Part shown: one piece after another, positions 1-10,355 of the stretch
Layout: the number at the start of each line of letters is the position of its first letter
How positions within the stretch are numbered: position 1 is the first letter of the stretch
From: Conidiobolus coronatus NRRL 28638
Taxonomy: Eukaryota; Entomophthoromycota; Entomophthoromycetes; Entomophthorales; Conidiobolaceae
Reading direction: 5' to 3'
Length of the DNA: 24,890 bases
Assembly (NCBI GenBank): GCA_001566745.1
Contig: KQ964577.1
Coordinates: 49,118-74,007, forward strand
Notes under the pieces: model-generated
Seen by the model: only the letters and a program-made list of their open reading frames with translations
What the model was told of the DNA's origin: nothing
The model's database searches: none
Translations under genes and position numbers: made by a program

Positions 1-895
1 ACATTTTCCTTATAACGAATACTTAGTGTATTAGCTAAATATTTAACTATTGTTATATTTTAAAATAATTAGCTTGATACTTTGCGAATTCTGCTCAGAA
101 TTCTCTTTAAAGTGAAATTTATATGCTAGTTAATTCAATAACTCTATATAGAAAATTAACCTATTATTAGAATATTTTGACGGACTAATATTCATTGTAC
201 GTCACTGAATTAACCCAATAACCCAAATTATGTAATGATTTAACATCTGCATCCACTAAATATGGCTAAAAATATAATAGTAATTAGCCGAGGTGTCAAT
301 GTAAAAGCATACATCATGCTACATTTATACTGTAGCCAGTTTTCTAGTTATATCAATAAACATAATGATTTTCTGTAGATAGTTTCCCTACAATATTTTA
401 TAAAAGTATTTTTGAATTAAGCATTCTTTTAAAATTTTTTACGAGCATTAATTAGGACTTATGCAAGTAAATTAGAGCTCAAATATAACTAAATTAGAAA
501 ATGATAACAACGCCAATGTTCCTAGAAAAAGTCATTAACTTATTACGAATATGGTATTAGTCTTTAAATGAATTACTATTAAACGATATATGCATATATA
601 GTAGTATGAGTGGCTAAAGAGTTTTCTCATAAAGTAAAATTAAAAATTAGACCTTCCAGTAAGAGTCATCTTATCTCATCACATTTTTAACTAATTAAAA
701 CCTGAATTTAAAAATATACATCTTTGGAATTTAAAGGTTCTATTCTAAATGTTATATGCTGACAGGCTCTTATTGATGGTAGATTATAATACCAATAATA
801 GAAAATACATATAAATTTTTAATAAGATAATTGTATATTAATATTCGCTATTGAAATGTTAATTGGCTATATATTTTAGATATATGAATTTAATA
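1..895. other. AT-rich intergenic stretch, no gene seen
   Basis: This is the left edge of the window up to the first MITE copy. Stops are dense in all frames and I see no credible gene, tRNA or rRNA. The only local structure I noticed is a short palindrome at 86-103. A promoter or part of a gene lying outside the window cannot be excluded. Confidence 0.6.
86..103. repeat. 18-bp near-perfect palindrome
   Basis: GAATTCTG and CAGAATTC form two 8-bp arms around a 2-base centre (CT). It could form a short hairpin. No function can be assigned, and short palindromes are expected by chance in AT-rich DNA. Confidence 0.5.
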
Positions 896-1154
896 TGAAA
901 GATTCTAGTTTAAACGAGGACAAATTTAACCAAAAAATTTTTATAGATTATTTGCAATGTTTTTAATTTTTAGTATCTTAAAGCTTATTAAACTGTATCT
1001 TTTATTAGTTAAATTTGATAATATAGTGTTTTAATATGCTGTTATTATTAATTCTCTATTAAATAATTACTATACACGATGAAAACTTATAAAAAAATTA
1101 AAATTTTTAACTGAGCACATGCAAAATTTGAACCAAGTTAACTATAATCTTTCA
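896..1154 (+). mobile_element. MITE copy 1 (TIR element, ~259 bp)
   Basis: This is one of three full-length direct copies of a non-coding element of about 260 bp. The left end reads TGAAAGATTCTAGTTTAA. The right end, read on the other strand, begins TGAAAGATTATAGTTAA, so the ends are imperfect inverted repeats. TA dinucleotides flank both ends (894-895 and 1155-1156), as expected for Tc1/mariner-type insertion. Internal blocks shared with the other copies include an AAACGAGG motif after the left end, a CACGATGAAAACTT block (shared with the copy at 24431) and GCAAAATTTGAACCAAGTTAA near the right end. There is no transposase ORF, so it would be non-autonomous. The family name is unknown. Confidence 0.85.
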
Positions 1155-1639
1155 TATAATTATTGTATTATTATATGCGATTAGATGATCTCTTTGACAA
1201 GATTAACATCTTGCAGAGTTATAAAATACAGCTGTTATAATATTGATGAATCACCTACTTGAATCAAAATTTCTCGGTTAAAGAGTAAATTTAAATATAT
1301 ATTTCTATTATTTTTGTTGCCAAAAGGGAAATTAGTTAACTTGAATAGTATTAAATTTAAAGGGAGTTGGAAATGTAAAGATTTAAGCATTGTTTTTTAT
1401 AATTAAATTTGATTTTCTTGTAATATTTATAAGATGTTTATTTTTAATGGGGAATTTTGGATTGAAATCGCAGTTTAAATCAATAGATAGTTTTTAAAGG
1501 TAAAGTGATAACAAAGGCTTTTTATTATAATATCATAAAAATAAAATGTGTATTTAAACAAAGCTGATATTATAATATATACCTATTTATACATAAAATA
1601 TAAGCTTGGGTTGTCTAGAAGACTATTTCGTCTCTTCGC
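1155..1639. other. AT-rich spacer downstream of the 1640-2902 gene
   Basis: No ORF or RNA gene is seen. On the minus strand this is the 3' flank of the F-box gene ending at 1640. An AATAAA hexamer occurs on that strand at 1526-1521, but such hexamers are frequent in this composition, so it is weak evidence for a polyadenylation site. Confidence 0.5.
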
Positions 1640-2902
1640 CTACTGTAACCAAAGTTGAATAGAATTGCTAAAAACAAAATATCTCCAAGGCTTTGAACTC
1701 GATTCTAATTTAGAATCTCCCTCAATATCAACAGCTTTGCCTTCTTCGCTGGATTCAATTGAAATATGCTTCAACTGAGTCCAATTTTCCACATGCCTGA
1801 TTAAATTACACAAGTTAACAGTATCTAGCTTATTTAAAATCAGGTGCTTTATCGTAGAATTAGAAAATTGCAAATCTTTAATATCTATCCCGTTAAAATA
1901 ATTAATTAATGCGAGTTTTTCGATTTGAGGCAATAGTGGTAGCACTTGGCTCAAGTTAGTTACATCTATAAAATTAGTCTGTAAGCTTAACTCTGTGAGG
2001 TTTGGACAACTTTTGCAAGCTAAATAAACGTGTATTAAATTATTACAAACATTCTCAAATAGTGATAATAAATCTACATCTTCTGCATATTTGTAGCTAT
2101 CCAAAGTTTCCTCTGTTATGCTAAGTTCGCCATTAAACTTTAGCATTAAACTACTTAAAGAAGAGCATCGAATATTGAGCAATTCATAAGTAATTTGATT
2201 AATAGTATCAAATCTGGTTTCTAATTTAGTTAAACTTGGAGATTTAATAAGTAAAAAATTTAGCAAATTCTTTTGGTCTCTACTAAATTGAATACATGAT
2301 AACGACTTTAAATTTGGCAAGCGCAGCTCTCTCCCAAATAGATAATTTCCTAGTTCAGAGTGCTTTGAGGCCGAGTAGGGGTTTAAATCGCCCATTATCC
2401 ACATAAAACTGTCAATATTTAGAGAAATTAAAGCTTGTGGCAATTTAACGTAACTTGGGTTATTCGCTTTGCTTTCGTCATCCGTTACAGTTATTCTTAA
2501 TAGTGATAAAGTTTTCAAGCTTCTGGATGAGGTGATTAACTTATTTAATTCAGTTAGCTTAAAAGTTCCTGTAAAAGTAGCTGTTGTAAGATTACTTAAC
2601 TCTCCCCAATCTAAATGTATTTTATAATAAGATGGAGATTTAACTATTTTCAATACCTTTAAATTATTAGAATTCTTTTTCAAATACTGGTTAGCTTCAT
2701 TCTCAAATCCAATTGTATTTTGTCCAGTTTGAGAATGTGCATCATATTTGGTAATTGATATTATAAAATATTTGGATAATATAGGTTTTAAAAGGGTATT
2801 TATAATATGACACGTTAATGCTAGCTCTGTTATATCAGGCGCAGGTAAATAATTAGTGACTTCTTTTAGCTTTAATATGAACAAAAATTTTTCACAATTC
2901 AT
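1640..2902 (-). CDS. F-box-like / leucine-rich-repeat (RNI-like) protein, paralogue of 6846-8108
   Basis: A single-exon gene of 420 residues. An F-box-like helical segment occupies about residues 6-48, with a pattern of the kind LKLKEVTNYL..DITELALTC. The rest reads as irregular leucine-rich repeats, for example LPNLKSLSCIQFS (195-207), SPSLTKLETRF (221-231), CPNLTELSL (299-307) and LPQIEKLALINYF (324-336). The C-terminus ends in a conserved PW..F......QLWLQ motif also found in the gene at 6846, which has the same length. In this family the F-box binds Skp1 and the LRRs bind a substrate for SCF ubiquitination; that role is inferred, since the F-box here is degenerate. The start is the first in-frame ATG. 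A 5-codon uORF begins 7 nt upstream of it, out of frame, and overlaps the start. No intron is needed. The substrate is unknown. Confidence 0.82.
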   Translation of the reverse strand: MNCEKFLFILKLKEVTNYLPAPDITELALTCHIINTLLKPILSKYFIISITKYDAHSQTGQNTIGFENEANQYLKKNSNNLKVLKIVKSPSYYKIHLDWGELSNLTTATFTGTFKLTELNKLITSSRSLKTLSLLRITVTDDESKANNPSYVKLPQALISLNIDSFMWIMGDLNPYSASKHSELGNYLFGRELRLPNLKSLSCIQFSRDQKNLLNFLLIKSPSLTKLETRFDTINQITYELLNIRCSSLSSLMLKFNGELSITEETLDSYKYAEDVDLLSLFENVCNNLIHVYLACKSCPNLTELSLQTNFIDVTNLSQVLPLLPQIEKLALINYFNGIDIKDLQFSNSTIKHLILNKLDTVNLCNLIRHVENWTQLKHISIESSEEGKAVDIEGDSKLESSSKPWRYFVFSNSIQLWLQ

Positions 2903-4052
2903 TATACATAAGACACTTTTTATTAAATGATAAATTTAAAATTAAGGGATTAAGATCTAATTTATGCAATTATTTTTTAAGTTATTAATATGGGATTTAT
3001 AATGAATTTTTTATTTTTGTATAATTTTTAATATTAAATATAAAACTCTCTATATTGAATTAAATAAAATAACCTAACAATAGCTGTAATTTGACATTGA
3101 CTTTTTCATGTTAGCTTAATATTTTTCCACATATGATTTAATTAAAAATATCTTTCTTGCATATTTATTTATTGTTTGACAGTCACATGATCAGTAATTC
3201 TTTGAATAATTTAATATTGGTTTTTTGATAGCAAGTTGAATAATATTTGCCGTATTATACAACCACTTGATTATGCTAATTTTAAATTTATATATAATAT
3301 CAAATGTATTTTATATAGTAACTTCTAAATATCATCTACATAAATTAATTTTTCAACTAATTACAAGATTCAAATTATCAATTTTTATATTTAAATTTTC
3401 TTTAATCTGTTTTTATATCTACAAAGAAAATAATAAAATTTAACATATAAATATAACCTTAATAAGCAAATAGTTATATGTACATATTTATATGTAGCTA
3501 TATTAAATCAATTCTTTAATAGAAAGCTCTCAACTAGTAGTAAATATGGTTTAATAAGTCAATAAGCTGATAAATTTACAACTTTTATGAATGTATACCT
3601 AGATACATAAGCTCATTATTAGCAAATAATATACTAAAACTATCAAATGTCGATGATAATTAAATACAAATTGTTTTCTTCATAAATATTTTTTCTAAAA
3701 CTTCAGTTTTAAATAATTTAAACTTTACAAGGTAAAGGGAATACACTAAGATAAAATGATTAAAAGACCTAATTATGAGTTAGAGTTTTATGTGCTTGAA
3801 TAATATCGCTATGAATGTCTGTCATTAAATTATTTATATTTCTATTTAATTTTAATTGCGCTTTTTGCTAATTAAATTGATTACAATATTCTAAGTTACT
3901 ATGCTTATTGAAAATATTGATACATGTTAGATATTTCAAGTTTTTATAGCACAAATGAAGAAAATAATAAAGTTTTTATTTTTATAAATTAAGAATAATA
4001 ACTGAAAATAAATTTCTAATAAATCTAACAATATTTTCGTTGAATATTTTAT
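2903..4052. other. 1.15-kb AT-rich intergenic spacer
   Basis: It lies between two minus-strand F-box genes and must hold the promoter of the 1640-2902 gene and the 3' end of the 4053-5375 gene. I see no coding remnant, MITE copy or structured RNA in it. Stops are dense in every frame. Confidence 0.5.
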
Positions 4053-5375
4053 TTATTTTTTGTAGAGTCTTATATATTCATCAGGACAGTTAAAAAATAG
4101 CCAATTTGTGCCCACTTTATTCTTTACTTGCTCATCCTCCCAACTATAATTATAATTCATAATGAAAAATGCATCAAATTTCAACTCTATAGATTTAAGT
4201 ACATACCATCCCTCAAAGTCCTTAAAATTGAGCTGATCAACTTTAAAGTTATAAATATTTAATGTGGTAATCGTCTTGTTAGTTATGTTTAGAGTTAAAT
4301 AGCTTTCATAGCCATTAAAGTTGAATATTTCAAATTTTTGTAAATTTGATAATTTTTCTAATATATTTTTAATATGTGGTAAAAATGGATCTTCAAATGA
4401 TAAGCTTAATGCCTTCAGATTATGGAATCGTGATAATAAAAGCTCAATATTCGGCAGTGATCTAGAATCATTTTCTGTGAAAGGATAGCTAAATCTTATT
4501 ATTTTTGAGTATGATGAGTGATGTTTGAAGTCTTCAAGCTTGATATCGGTCCCATAGCTATTATTTAGCTCTATGGATTGTAAACTTGTTAATCTGCTTA
4601 TTAAATCAAAAACTTCAAGGCTAAGAAATCTAACTTCCAAATTTAAAGTTCTCAATATAGGGCTATTTTTCAAAATTGATAAAGCAGGGTTAAAATCAGC
4701 GTTAAGCGTAGATGAAGAGTATTCAAAGTTAACTAGTTGATTAAATTTTTGAGTTGAAAGTAATGAATAAGGGCCTAAAGTTGGGACTGTTATTGAATTA
4801 TCTCTAAGTTTTTGATAATAATCAGGCCATACACACCAATTAATAGATAGTTTAGTTAAAGTAGGTGGAAATAATATTTTGTTAGCATCTCCTATTTCAT
4901 CAGAGTATATAGTTATATAAAATAAACTAAGTTCATTTAGTTTGAGAGATCTTGTTAATATTAGATTTAAGCTTGTTAAGTTAATTTCGGCTTCAGGATT
5001 ACAAAAGCGTAATATTTCAAGGTTAATAAATGAATCCAAATATAAGTGAAGTTCAGGATATAATGAAATTTCGCCAATGTTAGTAGATTTTACAAGACCG
5101 CTAATAGGTTTTACTGATTCCTTAAATCTTAAAAGCATATCATTTGAAATTTCCACGTTATCAATATCATACTCATAATCATCATTTGATAGATTATTTA
5201 TTATTAGGTCTGAGTAAATAAAAATATCAGATACTAAATACCGCCTCATCTTATAATAAACATTTTTACAAGTAAAGCTCAAATTCTTTAAATCATTATA
5301 TTTTAGAAAATCATAAATTTCATTAAATTTTAATATTGTTATCCAATTTATACTAGTTGATTTATTTTTCTTCAT
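4053..5375 (-). CDS. F-box-like / LRR (RNI-like) protein, paralogue of 8534-9853
   Basis: 440 residues, single exon. The open frame extends to 5390 only through a TTG codon. The first ATG in frame is at 5375-5373 and gives MKKNKSTSINW, which makes the length match the 439-residue paralogue at 8534, so I use it. An F-box-like segment covers about residues 9-50 (INWITILKFNEI...DLKNLSFTCK). Irregular LRRs follow, with signatures such as INLTSLNLIL, PPTLTKLSINWCVWP and FHNLKALSLSFEDPF. Residues 69-211 are about 82% identical to the paralogue by hand count, while both ends are far more diverged. The likely role is an SCF substrate receptor, inferred from architecture only. It lies upstream of, and on the same strand as, the 1640-2902 gene; each probably has its own promoter, since the spacer exceeds 1 kb. 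Confidence 0.82.
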   Translation of the reverse strand: MKKNKSTSINWITILKFNEIYDFLKYNDLKNLSFTCKNVYYKMRRYLVSDIFIYSDLIINNLSNDDYEYDIDNVEISNDMLLRFKESVKPISGLVKSTNIGEISLYPELHLYLDSFINLEILRFCNPEAEINLTSLNLILTRSLKLNELSLFYITIYSDEIGDANKILFPPTLTKLSINWCVWPDYYQKLRDNSITVPTLGPYSLLSTQKFNQLVNFEYSSSTLNADFNPALSILKNSPILRTLNLEVRFLSLEVFDLISRLTSLQSIELNNSYGTDIKLEDFKHHSSYSKIIRFSYPFTENDSRSLPNIELLLSRFHNLKALSLSFEDPFLPHIKNILEKLSNLQKFEIFNFNGYESYLTLNITNKTITTLNIYNFKVDQLNFKDFEGWYVLKSIELKFDAFFIMNYNYSWEDEQVKNKVGTNWLFFNCPDEYIRLYKK

Positions 5376-6845
5376 ATAAGCTATATACAATAAATATATA
5401 TTTTTTGCACTATTATAAAATGTAAATTTAACCTAAGTTTTAGCTTAAAAATTATTATGGGATTTTATTAATTAGTTAGATATTAGATATGATCATTTTA
5501 TAATTGGAAATGGCAGTTTTCTATAATTAAATATATTATACTATATATCATACATTTCTTAACAAATTTACCAATCTAAAATATAATCTCATTTTAACAT
5601 TTCAAGCATTAAATTTTAATTGTCTTATATTGATTTAATAATGGATCAGAAATTAAAGATATTTATAAAGCTATCACATATAAATAGAATTAATATGGAC
5701 CAATCAATATTAGATAAGTCATTAATGCGTATTATAGCGTAATAATTTATAAAAATATCTTAAAGTTATGACTATTGCACATATGATCAATGATGTTTAT
5801 CCATATAATATTAACTAAAATTTTATCCACTATAAATTTCTTCTCATTATTCAATTAGCAGTCCCAAGACTTTGCAACATAGCAATTAAGAGTATTAAAA
5901 TAATTATTGATAAAAGATATTCTCAGATAATATTATAAGCTATGGTAAAATATTATTATATCAAAAATAGGATATATTTTAGTTTTGAAAAATTATATAA
6001 TCAATATTATAAATAGTGTCAAATAGCTCTAAGTAAAATTTATATAAATGAGGTAGTTTTTAATTAAAAGATGTAAGCTGTATTAAAAGATTAGTATATT
6101 AATCATTTATTTTACCAGTTGAAGTTAAAAAACTCAATTATATTATCTAGATATCTTAACTTGATACGAAAATAGATTATTGATTATCTAGGACCCTTAA
6201 TAATGCCACAGTATACTAGATATAGTTAAACAATTTAATTGGAGACTATTGAAATGTTTAATAATTATAAATACAAGAAAATGACGCAATCATTAAATAC
6301 AATATACTTTTATATAATTACGTAGAAGCAAGATTAAAGAATAGTTTTTATTAATTACAGCAGCTTCTATAATTCATGCAACTAGCAAAACTTGCAGTCA
6401 TTTAATTTTTTTTGCAGGTCTTCATCTTGAGAAGTACATTTGAAAATCTAATAGTTCAAAAAAGAATTAAAATTAATAGATTTTTAACTCTAATAATGCT
6501 ATGTACTGTATATCAAATTAGAGATATAAAATATAAATTAGCAATCCTTGAGTTTCATTAAATATACGTCCTAAGTGGCTTTATATTTATCAAATTAATG
6601 AAATTAATTGATTATAGTGGAGTGGCTTAAACAGTAAAATATTTCTTTTATCATGCGTATCTTGTGACAAGTAAGGAATTGATTATTACTCACAAAAGGT
6701 AAATCGGCTATAACTTAGTAAGCAATAATTATATAAACATAGTTCAATAATTCCCATAAATCCAAGCTATAATTTAAATTATAACCAGTCAATATTCCTT
6801 AATACTATCCTTTGTTAGTATTTTTACATACTAATATCAGTTGGT
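5376..6845. other. 1.47-kb divergent intergenic region
   Basis: This region separates the divergently transcribed genes at 4053-5375 (minus) and 6846-8108 (plus), so it should contain both promoters. I see no ORF of interest, no MITE copy and no clear TATA or other motif that can be told apart from the AT-rich background. Confidence 0.5.
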
Positions 6846-8108
6846 ATGGACTCTGAAAATTTTTTATTAATCATAAAATTACGACAGGTTCACAAATATT
6901 TAACATTGAAAGATATAAAAGAGCTAAGTTTATCAAATAAATTAATATGTAATCAACTAAAGCCAAGCTTAATATCCAGCTTCATAATAAAATCTCAGTA
7001 TTATAAAAAATTTTACGAAAATGAGAGTGAAATGAAGAAATTTGAGTTAGAAACAAATAGTTATTTAAACAAGAACTCTGATCTTATAAAGGATATAACG
7101 GTTAGCTTAGCGCCCTCATTTTGTAAAGTTAATTTGAATTGGGAGATTTTAACTAAACTCACTTCAATATCGCTGAATGGAAGAGTTAAATTGGAAGAAA
7201 TAAACAATTTGCTCAAGTTTTCTAACTGCTTAGTAAAGTTAACGCTGTCGAAGATTGAAGTAGCTGTTAAAATGTGTAATGAAAAAGTTTCAAACCATAT
7301 CTTATTACCTGTCACTTTAGTTGAGTTGAATATTTATAATCTAATGTGGGCTGTGGTCGCATTTAATCGTATATATATCTTAAAGCATAGGGAGTTGGGA
7401 GTTTACATATTCGGGAAATATGTGAATTTACCTAGTTTGAGGTCGTTAACTTGGTTTCAGCCTAATAGAGGACCAAAAGCTTTGATAAAATTTTTAATCA
7501 GCAAAGCGCCTAATTTAGTGGAGTTAAGGGGAAATGGTGAAGTATTCAACGGTGCTACTTATGATTTACTTAATAGTACTTGTATTTCGTTAAATAGTTT
7601 GAGCTTATTATTTAACGATAACTTACCTGTGACTGCTGAAGTTTTGGATGCATACAAATTTTCTACAGAATCAGAGTTAGCGACATTATATAGATCTAAT
7701 TGTAGTAATTCTATCCGCTTATATCTAATTTGCAAAAGCTGTCCTTTCCTGGAAGAATTGACAATATATTGTAATAATATAAACATTACGCACCTAAACA
7801 AGCTGCTCCCGCTATTGCCCCAAATCAAAAAACTCACCTTAATTAATCACTTTAAAGGGATTGATATTAAGAAGCTAAACTTTTCTAACTCAACAATTAA
7901 TCACCTTACTTTAAGAAAATTTTTCTTTATTTCTTTATCTCAACTAACCGAAAATTTAAGGAACTGGACGCTGCTAAAAAGAATTTCTATTGAACCTAGC
8001 GGAGGGGGCTCGATAGTAGATGATGGAGTGAAGGCTAAACTCGAATCTGGATCAAGACCATGGAAGTGCTTTGCTCATAATACCTCAACTCAGCTCTGGT
8101 TAAAATAA
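6846..8108 (+). CDS. F-box-like / LRR (RNI-like) protein, paralogue of 1640-2902
   Basis: 420 residues, single exon, ATG start at 6846. An F-box-like segment spans about residues 6-48 (LIIKLRQVHKYL..DIKELSLS). Irregular LRR units follow, including LPSLRSLTWFQ, APNLVELRG, CPFLEELTIYC and LPQIKKLTLINHF. It aligns along its whole length with the minus-strand gene at 1640-2902. The best shared block is LLPLLPQI.KL.LIN.F.GIDIK.L.FSNSTI.HL (about residues 321-355), and both end in QLWL plus one residue. It probably serves as an SCF substrate adaptor, inferred from the family. Two shorter frames on the opposite strand inside it are shadows. An AATAAA hexamer at 8175-8180, 67 nt past the stop, is a possible polyadenylation signal. 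Confidence 0.82.
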   Translation: MDSENFLLIIKLRQVHKYLTLKDIKELSLSNKLICNQLKPSLISSFIIKSQYYKKFYENESEMKKFELETNSYLNKNSDLIKDITVSLAPSFCKVNLNWEILTKLTSISLNGRVKLEEINNLLKFSNCLVKLTLSKIEVAVKMCNEKVSNHILLPVTLVELNIYNLMWAVVAFNRIYILKHRELGVYIFGKYVNLPSLRSLTWFQPNRGPKALIKFLISKAPNLVELRGNGEVFNGATYDLLNSTCISLNSLSLLFNDNLPVTAEVLDAYKFSTESELATLYRSNCSNSIRLYLICKSCPFLEELTIYCNNINITHLNKLLPLLPQIKKLTLINHFKGIDIKKLNFSNSTINHLTLRKFFFISLSQLTENLRNWTLLKRISIEPSGGGSIVDDGVKAKLESGSRPWKCFAHNTSTQLWLK

Positions 8109-8533
8109 ATTATAAGATATAAAAATATATCAATATTCTGTTGAACTATGATTTTTGAAAGTATTTGAGTTTTCAATAAAAATTTAACTAATTTTTATTT
8201 AATAATATTCAGGTTTGTTTTAAATTTGAAGAAAAAATGCATAATTTGGAACAATATTAGTTATTATAAACGAAAATTAAGTTAAGAACTAGATGCTGTT
8301 ACAATAAAAATTTTATTCTATTATTAATTATTAGTCAAGACTGAAAAGAAATATTATAACTAAAAATAAATCTATAACCAAAAGAAAATTTTTCTTAGTT
8401 AAAATTTTGATTTGTTATAGATCAAATGAACAAAATTTAATTTTTTCAAACTAATAGCCCAAATCCCATAATAGCGAATTGCAAATAATTTAAGTTAAAA
8501 TAGTTTTAAAGTAATTTTATTACATCATCCAGT
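8109..8533. other. AT-rich spacer between two plus-strand F-box genes
   Basis: 425 bp with the 3' flank of the 6846-8108 gene and the presumed promoter of the 8534-9853 gene. No gene or repeat is seen. The spacing is too wide, and the setting eukaryotic, to suggest an operon. Confidence 0.5.
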
Positions 8534-9853
8534 ATGCAACAAAATAATAAATTATTAATTAAAGATTGGTCTATTATATATAAATTTAATGATACTCAAG
8601 AGTATTTAAGCTTTCAAGACTTAAGGAATTTAAGCTTTGTTTGTAAAGATATTTATTATAAGACGAAGTCGCTATTTGAATCTCACTTTTATATCAACTC
8701 GCGCTTGATAATCGATAATCTTTCAAATAAAGCTTATGAGTACGATATTGATAATGTAGAGATTTCAAATGATATGCTTTTAAGATTTAGGGAATCGGTA
8801 AAACCTATTAGCGGTCTCGTAAAATCAGCTAAAATCGGCGAGATTCCATTATATCCTGAATTCCAATTATATTTGGATTCATTTATTAACCTTGAAAAGT
8901 TATACTTTTGCAGCTCTGAAACAAAAGTTAATTTAACCAGCTTAAACCTTATATTAACAAGCTCTCGTAAGTTAAAGGAGCTTCGTTTATTTTATATAAT
9001 TATATACTCTAATGAAATAGGAGATGCTAACAAAGTGTTATTTCCACCTACTTTAACTAAACTATCTATTAATTGGTGTGTATGGCCTGATTATTATCAA
9101 ACACTTAGGGAAGATTTAATAACAGTTCCAACTTTAGGCCCTTATTCAGTACTTTCAACTCAAAAATTCCCTCAGCTACTTTACTTTGAATACTCCTTTG
9201 AAATTTTCAATAGCAGCTTCAACCCTATAGCATCTGTTTTGGAAAATAGCCCTAAACTATTAACCATAAACCTTGATGTTAGATTTTTAAATCAAGAAAC
9301 TTTCAAGTTAATAGTTAAATCAACAAATTTGAAATCTATTATATTTAGTAAATCAACTCCATACATTTTTAAACCAGAATGCTATAAAGGTCACTCATAC
9401 GTAGCGATAACTCATATCAGTTTCAAATTTTCTGATCTTGGCACCGAAACCTTACTAGATATTGAGCTCTTATTAGCCCACTTTCCCAACTTAATAAGCT
9501 TATGTTTATCGTTTGAAAGGCCATTTCTACCGCAATTCAAAAGAATTTTGAAAAATTTACAAAAATTAAAGCACTTTAGTCTAACTAACTCAATAGAGGA
9601 CGCAAACCCTTTATCAATGCAATTAACCAATAACACAATTACTAATTTAAACCTATTAAACTTTAAATTTAGTCAAATTGATTTTAAAGATTTTGAAAGC
9701 TGGAGCGCTCTAAAAACTATAAAACTGGAATTTGACGAAAATTTTATTCAAGCCAATGACTACACTTGGCAAAGTGATTTTATAAAGATAGCAGTTGGTC
9801 ATGACTGGCGAGTTTTTAGCTATCCTAATTTCATAAAGTTTTATAGACAATAA
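8534..9853 (+). CDS. F-box-like / LRR (RNI-like) protein, paralogue of 4053-5375
   Basis: 439 residues, single exon, ATG start at 8534. An F-box-like segment covers about residues 10-50 (IKDWSIIYKFND...DLRNLSFVCK) and is followed by LRR-like units such as VNLTSLNLIL, PPTLTKLSINWCVWP, SPKLLTINLDVRF and FPNLISLCLSFERPF. Residues 70-212 match the gene at 4053-5375 at about 118 of 143 positions. The N-terminal 69 residues and the C-terminal half are clearly less alike, near half identical by eye. Many differences in the conserved block are silent at DNA level. The likely function is substrate recognition in an SCF ligase, an inference. An AATAAA hexamer occurs at 9862-9867, just past the stop. 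Confidence 0.82.
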   Translation: MQQNNKLLIKDWSIIYKFNDTQEYLSFQDLRNLSFVCKDIYYKTKSLFESHFYINSRLIIDNLSNKAYEYDIDNVEISNDMLLRFRESVKPISGLVKSAKIGEIPLYPEFQLYLDSFINLEKLYFCSSETKVNLTSLNLILTSSRKLKELRLFYIIIYSNEIGDANKVLFPPTLTKLSINWCVWPDYYQTLREDLITVPTLGPYSVLSTQKFPQLLYFEYSFEIFNSSFNPIASVLENSPKLLTINLDVRFLNQETFKLIVKSTNLKSIIFSKSTPYIFKPECYKGHSYVAITHISFKFSDLGTETLLDIELLLAHFPNLISLCLSFERPFLPQFKRILKNLQKLKHFSLTNSIEDANPLSMQLTNNTITNLNLLNFKFSQIDFKDFESWSALKTIKLEFDENFIQANDYTWQSDFIKIAVGHDWRVFSYPNFIKFYRQ

Positions 9854-10355
9854 AATTTAATAATAAATCTAATATTTAATTTTCAGATAGCTAGATTTTT
9901 ATTTGTTTATCTCAGTCCTCATATGATGAAATCTATTTGATACTACCCTGAATCGATAGACTATCATAGAGCAGTGTATTTATGCATAATAAAAAGCATA
10001 TTTCAATGTTTTATCTATAAAACACTAATTTTAACAGCTAGTCTTATAAATATCAATAAATATCAATAAATAATTTGACTAAAGAGATCAATAATGACCT
10101 AGTTGAATATTATGTATAGAGTATTCTAATATATAAAACAATTAAGTTTGCTTATTATCAATAATATACTTGAACTTAATAATACTCGTATTAAGAATAA
10201 TTTATTACAATGGCAATATTAAAACTATGATAAATAATATCATTACCGATACCGTTAGAATATATTATGGTGTAATATTACCTTGCTGATTATTTTTCAA
10301 AGTTCGCACAGATAGCTATGTAGTGGTATAACGACATAATTTAATGATTATTATA
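9854..10355. other. AT-rich spacer before MITE copy 2
   Basis: No gene or RNA is seen. A short direct repeat at 10046-10072 is the only local structure noticed. Confidence 0.5.
10046..10072. repeat. Short tandem repeat, unit TATCAATAAA
   Basis: Two adjacent perfect copies of the 10-base unit TATCAATAAA lie at 10051-10070, with a partial unit on the left. It is probably slippage-generated and no function is suggested. Confidence 0.7.

Noticed and set aside
5376-5390. Start of the 4053-5375 gene at 5390
   Set aside because: The codon there is TTG. The next ATG (5375) gives a length that fits the paralogue.
7061-7837. Two open frames on the minus strand inside the 6846-8108 gene
   Set aside because: They are antisense to a full-length F-box/LRR frame with clear paralogues, have no recognisable content, and look like chance frames.
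9412-9636. 74-codon minus-strand frame inside the 8534-9853 gene
   Set aside because: Shadow of the plus-strand gene, with no start context or similarity of its own.
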